In this document: piece after piece, positions 9,985-19,204 of the stretch
Numbering within the stretch: the first letter of the stretch is position 1
How the letters are laid out: each line of letters begins with the position of its first letter
Assembly: GCA_036924085.1 (NCBI GenBank)
Contig: JAVGWX010000013.1
Coordinates: 53,879,904-53,943,903, forward strand
Direction of reading: 5' to 3'
Length of the DNA: 64,000 bases
Source: Ariolimax columbianus
Taxonomy: Eukaryota > Mollusca > Gastropoda > Stylommatophora > Arionidae
The notes under the pieces: model-generated
Seen by the model: only the letters and a program-made list of their open reading frames with translations
Databases searched by the model: none
What the model was told of the DNA's origin: nothing
Made by a program: the position numbers and the translations under genes

Positions 9985-10340
9985 TAGGATCAAGATGCTG
10001 AGCAGCAAATGAGCTGCAGTGGTCAGCGACCCATAGCTGACTGCTAGGGTCAGGGCCAGCGAACCATAGCTGCCAAGACCCTTCTACACCTCCACGTGGT
10101 GATCCTGGATAACAGGCTGCAGCAGGGCAGACTGGCTAAGGAGAAGGGATCGAAGAGGGTACTCAAAAAATGCTTGCTGAAGTCGGATGTGTTGGACCGA
10201 AAGGTGCAAATATCGCAGCCAAGCTGTAAACTACGACACAATGTATTCCGTTCTCTAGACTACATTCTGCTACTTAAGCGCTTCAGGGTTTGGTAGTGGG
10301 AAATTGAGAACGAAGAAGAAGAAGAAGAAGAAGAAGAAGA
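9985..10340 (+). mobile_element. Short GAA-tailed element S1, complete with 12-bp target duplication
   Basis: A 356-bp unit sits between two perfect copies of AGACAGGACAAA (9,973-9,984 and 10,341-10,352) and ends in about ten GAA units, as family A does. A second, split copy is at 23,191-23,370 plus 25,283-25,440. Its middle encodes KRVLKKCLLKSDVLDRKVQ in an open frame. This resembles ASLQKRLLKSDALGHMLNE at about 35,780-35,840, just upstream of the A2 endonuclease, so S may be an internally deleted family A derivative that keeps 5' sequence plus the tail. No clear A or B box was found, so it does not look like a tRNA SINE. Mobilisation by family A machinery is inferred from the shared tail. 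Confidence 0.75.
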
Positions 10341-10735
10341 AGACAGGACAAAGACACGAGGATTACATGAAAAAAGATTATTGAGACCGTGCCAATGCTT
10401 CGATTGTGTGCAACGCGAAATGCTATGGGAAATCATGACATGCGGTTCGCGAGGCACCTGATTCGGCTAATCGAAACACGGTGTCAGTGAAGAAAAAGCA
10501 ACGTTCAGAACAGCTGGAGAGTCATTGGACTGGTTCTAGATATACAATATATTAAATACCTATGCAGAAAACATAATGAGCAATGTCAAGTTTAATATAG
10601 AATGAAATTCCCCCCCCCCCCCCCCCCCACCCGTTCACAGTTGACAGGAATGAAATACCAATACTAAGATATGCAGATAATACAGATGTCCTTTTGGGAA
10701 ACGCTGCGGGGCTGGTTAAACGACACAGTGAGAAA
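10341..10735 (+). pseudogene. Family E RT fragment, right part of E1
   Basis: Downstream of S1 the RT reading resumes as RQDKDTR, runs through a decayed stretch, then shows TYAENIMSNVKFNIE (BovB-like LFNLYAEYIMR block). After a poly-C run comes IPILRYADNTDVLLGNAAGL, a decayed YADD motif C with the last Asp changed to Asn. Stops and frameshifts are frequent. The copy ends where B2 starts. Confidence 0.65.
10610..10628. repeat. Poly-C run
   Basis: 19 consecutive C bases inside the decayed RT of E1. It splits the RT reading between the YAENIM and YAD blocks. Confidence 0.95.
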
Positions 10736-10740
10736 CAACA

Positions 10741-11173
10741 TTTTAATTCAACATGGAGGAAAATATGATTGAAAACGTTACCGTTGGGGGACTGTTTTCT
10801 TCAAGTGACCATCAAATCATCTTATTCCAAGGAAAGAAGTAAACATAAACACGCAAACATACAACTACTCTAAAGCAGATGTTAAGAGGTTGAAAGAGGC
10901 TGCGGACCACATAATCTGGAAAGATATTGTCGGAGGAACAGATGTTAAACAGGAGTGGGAGAGTTTTAAAACAGTTCTAGAAACGCTAAAAGAGCAATGT
11001 GTTCCATGTAGGGAGGTAAACCCCAAGCGTAAAAAGTGGATAACTAGATTTGTAGTTAAATGTAGAAGAGCTAAAAATAAGCATGGACAAAATATATAGA
11101 GGCAGGTAAATCAAAAGAAACATATTTAAAATATTTGGACAAGCAGAACATATCTCATAAAATGAATAAAACA
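10741..11173 (+). pseudogene. Family B LINE copy B2, part 1 (endonuclease end to RT linker)
   Basis: The translation gives IENVTVGGLFSSSDHQIILF, the SSDH end of an EEP endonuclease. The linker YSKADVKRLKEAADHIIWKD then KQEWESFKTVLETLKEQCVP and WITRFVVKCRRAKNK follows. The linker is shared with B3 at about 23,371-23,850. The copy is interrupted at about 11,173 by D1 and continues at 12,877. The 5' part of the endonuclease is missing. Confidence 0.82.
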
Positions 11174-12876
11174 GAAATAACGCTAAAGGAGCATGCAAGG
11201 TTGTCAAATAACTGGTAACACCAAGACAAGACAGGAACTTTATGATCCAGGATAAAAGCGGCAAGTGCCTTATTGAGGAAAATGACGTACTGACACGATG
11301 GACAGAGTTATGTTCCGAGTTATATAACTATGATGGACGAAACGAACCTGAGAAAACAATCCCTCCAACACCAACAACTATAGAGGATAACCAACTGATA
11401 ACGAAGGAAGATGTAACTGCAGCGGTAAGGCATTGAGAAGAAAGAAGGCGGCTGGCGTTTTCAATATACCTGCAGAAATCTTACATGCAGGTGGAGAGGT
11501 AGTGGTGGAAGGCCTGACACACATCTGCAACAAAATATGGGCGACAGGAAACTGGTCAGACTTATGGACAAAATGAATGGTTATACCGTTACATAAGTCT
11601 GGAAACCTAAAGCTGTGCCAACATTTCAGAACAATAAGCCTCATCCGCCACCCTAGCAAGGTCATGCTTAGATTAATCCTCGGCCGAATGAAACCCCAAG
11701 CAGAGAACTTCATTGCCGAGGAACAAGCAGGGTTCAGACAGGGAAGAAGCACTACAGAACAGATATTTAATTTAAGGCTGCTAAGCGAGAAATATCTAGA
11801 ACAGCAGCAAACACTGTATCATGTGTTTGTGGATTTTAAGAAAGCGTTTGAAAGCGCTTTGGGCAACCATGAGGATGTATAATATCAACGGAAATATTAT
11901 AACTGTCCTTGAACACCTGTATAACAGGGCGTCTAGCGCAGTTCTTGTGAATGGGAGACGAGGGGACCGGTTTCGCACATCTGTTGGTGTGAGACAGGTA
12001 TGTACACTCTCTCCAACTCTTTTCAATATATTCCTAGAGGGAATTATGAGTGAGGCACTTGGAGATCACGTTTGTACTGTCAAGATAGGGGGCCGAACGA
12101 TTACCAACCTTCGTTTTGCAGATGCTTTCGACGGGTTGGCGGGTTCAGAAGCAGAACTCCAGCGATGGGTCAGAAGGTGAAACAGCTCTTGACTATGGTA
12201 TGGAGATAAACGCTGGAAAGACAACATTAATGGCCAACAACGCCGAAGACTTCAACAGAAGGATAAAAGCTAATGGTCAGGAACTCGAAGTGTTTGGCCG
12301 TTTTAAATATCTAGGGTTGATTGTCAGTGATGAAGGATCAAAATATGAGGTGTTGGCTAGAAGAGCACAGACAATAGCGGCGCTTGCACGCCTTAACAAA
12401 ATCTGGCAAGATAAACGGTTAGCACTATGCACTGGTCCTGTCAATATTCCTCTATGCTTGTGAGGCATGGACAGTTACAGCTGAGCTTCAGCGAAGGATA
12501 CAGGCCTTGGAGATGAGATGATTCCGAAGACTTTCAAACATCGAGTTACAAATGAGGAAATACGAGATAGAATTACAACAGCAATAGGGCCTTTTGAAAA
12601 CCTCTTGGCAACTGTCAAAAACAGGAAACTCGCTTGATGCGGTTACATATCGAGATCATATGGTCTTGCAAATACGATCCTCCAGAGAAAGGTGCAAGGC
12701 AGACGACGAAGAGGCCGTTCCAAAAAGAGGTGGGAGGACAACATAAAATAATGGACCAATTTCCGACCAGAAGAGGCACAGGCAGCGGCCGCTGACAAAA
12801 AAGGGTGGTGTGGTGTTGTGAGGATCTTTTCATGCTTGTCCCAACGACCTCACCGGTTACGGGCTGACCTGACCGG
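11174..12876 (+). mobile_element. Family D LINE copy D1, BovB/RTE-like, inserted in B2
   Basis: About 1.7 kb inside B2, flanked by AAATGAATAAAACA (11,160-11,173) and AAATTAATAAAACA (12,877-12,890), 13 of 14 identical. The coding order is: LTRWTELCSELYN; IPLHKSGNLKLCQHFRTISL; RHPSKVML; EEQAGFRQGRSTTEQIF; VFVDFKKAFE (motif A); VGVRQVCTLSPTLFNIFLE; LRFADAFDGLAG (motif C, where FADD has become FADA); LEVFGRFKYLGLIVSDEGSK; and the C-terminal GRRRRGRSKKRWEDNI. Several frameshifts and stops separate these blocks. The 3' end (CCCAACGACCTCACCGGTTA) recurs at D2 and D3. It is dead, since the catalytic pair and the frame are both broken. Confidence 0.87.
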
Positions 12877-13927
12877 AAATTAATAAAACATCAAAAACAG
12901 ACTTCGAAAAAAAACTTGCTCAGAGGATCAAGACTGACAGTAAAAGCATCTTCTCTTATGTTAAAAATACACAAAGAACGAAAGACAAAGTAGCAATTCT
13001 CATAAACAGTACAGGGAAAATAAGTGAGAATAGGAAGGCAGATAATCGACTCAATCAGTACTTTGGCACAGTCTACACAAAAGTGGACTGCTCCAAGATC
13101 CCAGAGCCTATAGATATTTTTCAAAGAGACATGGGTACAGCGGGATTAAGATCAATTTGTATTACAGAGAAAGTGGTTTTTTAAAAAAGTGGAGGGTTTG
13201 AAAGTGGATCCAGGTCCAGATGGTATTCATCTAATATTGCTGTTTGAAATTAGAGACCAACTAGTGAAACCGATTGGCTATATTATGTTCTCAATCACTT
13301 ACAAAAGGGATTGTTCCACGGGATTGTAAAGATCCTTTGTAGTGATCCTTTATTCAAAAAGTGCAGAAAATCAGATCCAGCGAATTATAAACCAATGAGT
13401 TTAACGAGCATAGTCTGTAAATTGTTATAGTCAATAATCAAAGAAAACATTTGACAGCATTTAGACAAATTTAACCTAATTAGAAATAGTCAGCATGGGT
13501 TTTCTAGAGGGAGATCATGCTTAACAAATCTATTAGAATTCATGAAGGGGTTACCAAAAATGATAGATAATGGGGAGGCATTGGACTTCATTTATCTAGA
13601 TTTTGCAAAGGCTTTTGATAGAGTACCTCATAAAAGATTATTTCGAAAATTAAAATCCTATGGAATAGGTGGGGAAGTTGCCAAATGGATTGAAAATCGG
13701 TTAACCGGAAGAAGGCAGAAGGTGGGCATAAATAAGGAGTACTCTGAGTGGTGTGGAGTGAAAAATGGAGTGCCACAGGGCTCGGTTTTGGGACCAATTT
13801 TGTTCTTGATATATATAAATGATTTGGACATTGATATGGGATCCATGATTGCAAAATTTGCCGATGACACAAAACTATGCAGTAGTGTTTCATCTAAAGC
13901 AGAAGTGTATATATTGAGGTCGGATTT
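12877..13927 (+). pseudogene. Family B copy B2, part 2 (RT)
   Basis: After D1 the B reading resumes: FEKKLAQRIKTDSKSIFSYV, then LNQYFGTVYTKVD, SDPANYKPMSLTSIVCKLL, NSQHGFSRGRSCLTNLLEFM, IYLDFAKAFDRVPHKRL (motif A, both Asp present), WIENRLTGRRQKVGINKEYS, GVPQGSVLGPILFLIYINDL and FADDTKLCSSVSS (motif C intact). From 13,542 the RT is open for 130 codons. Upstream frameshifts and stops (for example at about 13,181 and 13,428) kill the copy. A1 interrupts it at 13,928, and it resumes at 17,037. Confidence 0.9.
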
Positions 13928-13929
13928 CA

Positions 13930-14517
13930 GGTAGCGACCACAGGCCGATCAGGCTAACCATTGACATAGAAGTAGGCCCACAGGAAACAAAACCGCTCCC
14001 CCGTTGGAATTACAAACGAGCCGACTGGGACAGATTTGCAATCCTGACAGATGGGCTGTGTGAAACCATCAACACACGAAACAACAAAATGAAGCCCATG
14101 GTGGAAAGCCTAAGCAAGGCAATAATGCAAGCCGCCACTGAAACCATCACAAGAGGAGCTAGGAAAAACTATAAGCCCTACTGGAATGATGAGTTGCAGA
14201 AAGCGGAAGATGCAGTAACAAATGCTAGGAACGTGGCAGAGCGAGAACAATCCATGGAGGCAAACATCGCCCTCAAAGCCGCCACGGCGAAATACAAACA
14301 CACTCTTAAGCAAACAGCAAGAGAAAGCTGGAAAAATAAAACGGAAAGCCTAAACCTGGACAAAGACGGGAACAAGCTATGGAAGCTAGTCAGAGCCATG
14401 AACGACGAAACCACGTCAAACAAACATATTACCATCAAGCAGGGCGAGAACTTGATCACAGGTAAGAAAGCCGCAAACGCTTTTGTCGATCACTTTGCCA
14501 GAGCAAACCACATCTAG
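13930..14517 (+). pseudogene. A1 ORF2 upstream segment (endonuclease tail to RT linker)
   Basis: This is the same frame as the 811-codon ORF downstream, separated from it only by the TAG at 14,515. It starts GSDHRPIRLTIDIEVGP, the Ser-Asp-His end of an EEP endonuclease, then KPLPRWNYKRADWDRFAILT. A charged linker follows (ARKNYKPYWNDELQKAEDAV and SWKNKTESLNLDKDGNKLW) and ends ANAFVDHFARANHI. A2 has Asp where A1 has the stop (HIDVP), so the stop is a private change. Confidence 0.9.
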
Positions 14518-14571
14518 GTCCCTGCAGATAAGCATACAGACATTAGCGAAGAGCTAGAAGGGCACGACAAC

Positions 14572-17007
14572 ATGAATACGGCACCTGAAGAGCACATGAT
14601 GGCCAAATTAACAATGCGCGAAATGGAAGAGGCTATGAGAACATTAAAGAAAAGGAAATCTCCCGGAAAAGACGGGATAACAAACGAAATGCTGATGGGG
14701 CTGGGCCAATCAGCGAAGAGGAAACTGATATCGGTCCTGAACCAAAGCTGGAAAAGGGGAATTGTATCCCAGGCATGGAAAGACGCAATACTGGTACCAG
14801 TACCAAAAACAGGAAAGAACAAAAAAGATCCAAATGGATACAGGCCCATCAGCCTACTGAGCTGTGTCGGCAAGCTGATGGAACGGACGATAAACACCAG
14901 ACTGATGAAAAACTGGAAAAATCTGGAAGAAAAACGAATACTAATTCCACAGCAAGCCGGCTTTAGACAGCACAGATCCACTGAGGACCAGGTCATCCTC
15001 ATAGCCCAGGAGATAGAAGATGCCTACCAGGCACAGAAACACACAGTAGCTGTTTGGGTGGATCTGGAAAAAGGATTTGACAAAGTCTGGAAAGACGGAC
15101 TTAGAGTCAAGCTAAGAAGAAGTGATGTTTGTGGGAAAATGTACAAGTGGATCAACCACTACCTCAAACAAAGAACGGCCAGAGTCCAAGTACAAGGGCA
15201 GATGAGCAAAAAGGTGACACTCGAGCAGGGAGTAGCCCAAGGGGGAGTACTGTCACCCACACTCTTCCTGGTATATATAAACGACATTACAGAGAATATA
15301 CCAAGAAGAGTCCATAGCTCAATGTTTGCAGACGATCTGGCTATGTGGACCTCTGAAAAGAATCTCACCATAGCAAGAAATCGGATGCAGACGGCCCTAA
15401 CATCGCTGGAAGAGTGGGCGAACTCATGGCTGGTCAAAATAAACGAGGAGAAAACCACATGCACAATATTCTCGCTTTCATTAAAACCCCAAAATACAAA
15501 ATTAAGTCTAAATGGCAAATTCCTGCAGCCAAACGACAACCTAACCTATCTGGGAGTCACATTTGATCGGCGCATGACATGGAAAAGTCAGATTGAGAGA
15601 AACCGAATGAGAGCCAGAGAAAGAATGGCAATCATGAGGAAACTTGCTGGCACAAGCTGGGGAGCAGACGAAGGCATACTAAAGAAACTGTACACTGGAA
15701 GAGTGAGACCAGTTCTCGAGTATGGCATTGCGGCATGGACAATAGCAGCAAAGGCGAACTTCGATAAAGTTAGCAAACTTCAAAACAAAGCCATGAGAAT
15801 TATAACAGGAGGCATGAAGTCAACGCCAATTGTAGAACTTGAAAAGATTACAAAACTGCAATCCATGACCGATAGAAGAGACTGCAGAGCCCAGCTGCAG
15901 TCAGAGAAACTCCGAAGACTGACCGACCATCCAATGCACCAGAGACTAAACAATTTGGGAAATGGGAAATTAAAGCGGATAAACTTTGCAGAAATAGCCA
16001 AAGCAAAGATGCACGAAGATCCCATAAACGCACTAACAACACCAAAACCTATCACTACTGTACGAAAACCTACCTGGAGGCAGGATATATTTCCAGAGGT
16101 GGTAGAAAATATACCAGGTATTGGAAACAAAAACTGCCAGACTGAAAAAGAAAGGAGAGATACTACCCTAAGCTTCATATCGAAAAGCTACCCAAGCATG
16201 GACTGGACCCATGCATACACCGACGGTTCTGTAACAAACACTACACAGAACGGAGGGGCAGGAGCATTCCTGAACCTACCAAATGGCAGAAAAATAACAC
16301 TGTCATTCGCTACTGGTAAGTACACAAGCAATTTCAGAGCGGAGGCAGAGGCACTGAGGGCGGCAGTGGAAGAAATGGTGACACACAAAGAAAACGAAAG
16401 CCATATAGTCCTGGTTACAGATGCTTTCGCCGTAGTCACAGCGCTAAAAAGCAAGAAAAACACTGAGCTTAATGACTTAAGAGCAGCACTCTGCAAACTG
16501 TGCCAGCAGTCCGCACCAAAAAGGGTGGTGGTACAGTGGGTCCCATCACACTGCAACATCCAAGGCAACGAGGAGGCAGACAGACTGGCAAAAGAAGGTG
16601 CAAGACTACCACAAACAGATACTAGTATGACGTACGAAGAGTCAAAACGGCTTATCAAAGCCAGATACATGACCAAATGGGAAACCGAACATACTGGTTA
16701 CACCAAAAACGATGCCTCTTACCAGTTGAACCGAAGAGAGCAGGTCGTTGTCTTCAGACTTCGCACTGGCCACAATAGACTGAGGTACCACCTATTCAAC
16801 AAATTGAAGATAGGTGGTACCGACGAATGCCCGTGCGGTACCGGTAAAATGACCGCTGAACATCTGCTGCAGAACTGCCCAACATACGAGGATCAGAGAG
16901 AGCAGATGTGGCCATCACCAGTGGAACTGCAAGACAAGCTCTATGGCAGTGGCGACAGCCTCGGAATGACCGCCGCTTTTTTCGAAAAAATAATGGTTAC
17001 TGTCTGA
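14572..17007 (+). CDS. A1 ORF2: RT, RNase H and C-terminal CxC..HxxxxC region, 811 codons
   Basis: This encodes the catalytic part of a non-LTR retrotransposon polyprotein, which copies element RNA at a nicked target. RT spans about residues 20-330: SPGKDGITNEML, NGYRPISLLSCVGKLMERTI, QQAGFRQHRSTEDQV, motif A WVDLEKGFD (Asp164), GVAQGGVLSPTLFLVYIND, and motif C FADD (Asp254, Asp255). The thumb LTYLGVTFDRRMTW follows. RNase H spans about 545-690 and all four acidic positions are visible: Asp551 (YTDGS), Glu591 or 593 (RAEAEAL), Asp617 (VTDAF) and Asp670 (GNEEADRLA). The C-terminal motif is Cys753-x-Cys755-x8-His764-x4-Cys769. The annotated Met is only the first after the TAG; the true frame starts upstream. 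The RT and RNase H look catalytically intact. RNase H plus this C-terminus fits I/Nimb-type LINEs. Confidence 0.93.
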   Translation: MNTAPEEHMMAKLTMREMEEAMRTLKKRKSPGKDGITNEMLMGLGQSAKRKLISVLNQSWKRGIVSQAWKDAILVPVPKTGKNKKDPNGYRPISLLSCVGKLMERTINTRLMKNWKNLEEKRILIPQQAGFRQHRSTEDQVILIAQEIEDAYQAQKHTVAVWVDLEKGFDKVWKDGLRVKLRRSDVCGKMYKWINHYLKQRTARVQVQGQMSKKVTLEQGVAQGGVLSPTLFLVYINDITENIPRRVHSSMFADDLAMWTSEKNLTIARNRMQTALTSLEEWANSWLVKINEEKTTCTIFSLSLKPQNTKLSLNGKFLQPNDNLTYLGVTFDRRMTWKSQIERNRMRARERMAIMRKLAGTSWGADEGILKKLYTGRVRPVLEYGIAAWTIAAKANFDKVSKLQNKAMRIITGGMKSTPIVELEKITKLQSMTDRRDCRAQLQSEKLRRLTDHPMHQRLNNLGNGKLKRINFAEIAKAKMHEDPINALTTPKPITTVRKPTWRQDIFPEVVENIPGIGNKNCQTEKERRDTTLSFISKSYPSMDWTHAYTDGSVTNTTQNGGAGAFLNLPNGRKITLSFATGKYTSNFRAEAEALRAAVEEMVTHKENESHIVLVTDAFAVVTALKSKKNTELNDLRAALCKLCQQSAPKRVVVQWVPSHCNIQGNEEADRLAKEGARLPQTDTSMTYEESKRLIKARYMTKWETEHTGYTKNDASYQLNRREQVVVFRLRTGHNRLRYHLFNKLKIGGTDECPCGTGKMTAEHLLQNCPTYEDQREQMWPSPVELQDKLYGSGDSLGMTAAFFEKIMVTV

Positions 17008-17036
17008 CTGCGTACGAAGAAGAAGAAGAAGAAGAC

Positions 17037-17838
17037 GTCGGATTTATATAAAATTCGAGAATGGTCTGTAAGCTGGCAAGTGGAGTTTAATATAGATAAA
17101 TGTACAGTCATCCACGTGGGTAGATCAAATATGGAACATAATTACAGAATGGGAGAGAACAATATTAGAAAGATAGAAAAGGAAAGGGACCTAGGGGTTA
17201 TTGTAGATCATACAGGTAAGGTGAGGGAGAAAGTTCAGGAAGCAGTGAAAAAGGCAAATGCAATGTAAGGTATGATAAAAATAAATATTAAACATAGGAG
17301 CAAGGGAGTGATAGTCAAACTGTATAAAGCATTAGTTAGACCTAGATTGGAGTAATGTGTACATGTGTGGAGTCTTTATCATAGAAGGGATATAAATATG
17401 CTGGAAAGAATACAAAATAAAAGAGCGACAAAGCTAATAGTGGGATTCCAGAATTATTTATGAGGAAAGACTCCAAAAAAACCGGCCTACAGTGTCTAGA
17501 AGAGACAATACAGGTTTATAAGATGATCAGAGGAATTAATAAATTAAACTATTACAAGTTTTAAAAAAAAATACAGCCACCCACAAGAACAAGAGGGCAT
17601 AGCTACAAATTAATTAAAGAGAGGTTCAGATTAGATATTAGGAAATATTTTTTTTCCAGAGAGGGGTGAATGCTTGTAATGCTTTGCCATGGGCGGTAGT
17701 GGAGGCAGGGACAGTTAATGCATTTACGAATATATTGGATGCGCATAGCTTTTAGAGCAAGGTGATGTAAATGAAACTGGTTGTATACAGATTTTGCAAA
17801 GTCTTCTACACCAATATAAAGACGTTAAGTTAAGTTAA
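17037..17838 (+). pseudogene. Family B copy B2, part 3 (C-terminus and 3' end)
   Basis: This resumes after A1 with WSVSWQVEFNIDKCTVIHVG, then MGENNIRKIEKERDLGVIVD, the post-RT connector of CR1-like LINEs. A decayed RPRLE...VWSLYHRRDINMLERI block and the ending RGVNACNALP...FTNILDAHS follow. There are several frame breaks, for example at 17,266 and 17,353. The copy ends near 17,838 in AAGTTAAGTT-type repeats, as B3 does. Confidence 0.88.
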
Positions 17839-18240
17839 AATATCTTCATAAACACCGGCAAGATTAAGACAAGGCGAAAACCAAACCTAAAGTTTTTCTA
17901 GAGAGCACCTTCGAGTCCGTTACCTTGAAATGGGGAGGGAGTTTTCTTGTCTCAATGATTTCATAAGCTAAGCCAGTTGAAGCGAACGCTTCCAGAAGGG
18001 TCACTAAAGGTGGATAGGTTATGGAGAAGGAAATAGACTAAACACGGTCAACTCACCTAAAGTATAATAGGTTAGGTTTAGGGCTGACCACCCAAATCCA
18101 TTAAAATTCACAGTGTGTTACGACAACGTTGACAACATAGTAAACACAAACGGCATTGGGAAAGGCAGGGTCTTCCGATACATTAGAGTGAAAGCCGCAT
18201 GGAAGCCCCGCGGCTGACTGCCTTTCTGAATACCAAGAAT
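17839..18240. other. No gene recognised
   Basis: About 400 bases follow the B2 3' end. They may include the decayed 5' part of the H copy that becomes readable at about 18,240, but no motif supports this. Confidence 0.5.
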
Positions 18241-18625
18241 AAAACCAATATAGTGAGATGGAATATTATAGCAATGCACCAGGAAAACAGCACACTAAGC
18301 TAGGTAGATTAGAAATTACAACCTGGAAGCGCTAGGACTGTGTGAAACAGGATGGACACAATCAGGAAAGATGAGATAAAAAACTGGGTAAATGGTAATT
18401 TTACTCTGAAAACTAGAGAGCTGATGCCCAGCACATAGAGGAAGTGGCACTGGTGTTTTCTAGAGAGACACAGAGGGCGCTCATATAGTGGTAGGCTATT
18501 ACCAATAGAATCATGAGCGAAAACTTCAGTACTAGGAACAAAAAACATCAACATTACTCGTTGCTATGTACCAAATAAAGCGGTCAAAGGTGATATAAAG
18601 TAAAAGTTTTACAACGAGCTGCAAG
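18241..18625 (+). pseudogene. Family H LINE endonuclease fragment, left part
   Basis: The translation in shifting frames gives PGKQHTKLGRLEITTWKR, LGLCETGWTQSGKMR (the CETRW motif with metal-binding Glu) and GVFLRDTEGA-like pieces. A block equivalent to CYAPTND...FYNQLQ (CYVPNKAVKGDIK...FYNELQ) ends it. I know this pattern from LINE endonucleases that databases often mislabel as craniofacial development protein 2. It is interrupted by a minus-strand G element and continues at 19,075. Confidence 0.72.
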
Positions 18626-19074
18626 TTAGTTAGTTAGTCGTCGGATCATCTATATCGCACTAGGGACAAGTACATACGCGCTCAGATCTCATTCTCAGTG
18701 TGTCTGCAAATACGTGATGGCTGACCGTTCCGGTCCTGTGCTGGTTAAGCAAACGTCTTTGGATCCGCATATGGTGTTCCTTCCTCGTCGCCCCTCGCTT
18801 CACACTCAATTCAACCAGTCGCGTCAAGGACGTAGAATATGGATTAACTTCCGAATCTTCCTTCCAACCAATTTCCCTAGCTGCGTTTAGGATATCGGCT
18901 CGGTCCATTGATCTCTCGCCCTCCACTATAGGTGTACTCGCCAACTTATCAGCTCTCTCGTTCCCTTCAACACATGCATGTCCCGGAACGAGTATGAAGG
19001 TGACTCTCTATAACTTTGACCTCCCTACCGACTCCAGCCACTGGCGCCGCGTGCAACCTGTTTCTACCTGTTTC
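18626..19074 (-). mobile_element. Family G LINE 3' end (RNase H) inserted in H, 9-bp target duplication
   Basis: The minus-strand translation begins with VTFILVPGHACVEGNERADK, the last RNase H motif, which carries the final catalytic Asp. SMDRADILNAAREI, then RLLNQHRTGTVSHHVFADTL and RMRSERV follow; I have seen the equivalent (RSVFNQTNIGTVSRATLGRL) at the ends of RNase H-bearing LINEs. The 3' end on the minus strand is a TAAC-type repeat. The fragment is flanked by AGCTGCAAG at 18,617-18,625 and 19,075-19,083, and removing it rejoins the H endonuclease. It is heavily 5'-truncated, with a 94-codon open piece (18,660-18,944). Confidence 0.82.
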
Positions 19075-19204
19075 AGCTGCAAGAGATTATTACCACATAG
19101 AAAAAGTAAGATCTCTTAATATTAGTGGAATACTTCAATGCTAAACTGGGAGCAGACAACCGATGTTACAAATAGATTATGAAAAGCAATGAATGAGGCA
19201 TGAC
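19075..19204 (+). pseudogene. Family H endonuclease fragment, right part
   Basis: This contains LVEYFNAKLGADNRCYKQIM, a decayed form of the MGDLNAKVGSDN motif with the catalytic Asn retained and the Asp lost. It continues directly from 18,625 when G and one duplication copy are removed. It stops where C3 begins. Confidence 0.7.

Larger units (their letters stand above)
13928..17036 (+). mobile_element. Family A LINE copy A1, 5'-truncated, near-intact, 9-bp target duplication
   Basis: About 3.1 kb, inserted in the RT gene of B2. The duplication GTCGGATTT is present at 13,919-13,927 and 17,037-17,045, and removing the insert restores the B2 reading (RSDFR to SDLY). The 5' end is truncated inside the endonuclease, starting at the GSDHRP motif (compare A2 at about 36,640). 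The 3' end is a short (GAA)n. The reading frame is open from 13,930 to 17,007 with a single TAG at 14,515-14,517. It is the youngest-looking element in the window. It cannot be autonomous because most of the endonuclease is missing. Confidence 0.96.

Noticed and set aside
9757..10008. Open frames with long Tyr-Ile repeats on both strands
   Set aside because: They are translations of the TA microsatellite at 9,794-9,870, with no codon or family evidence.
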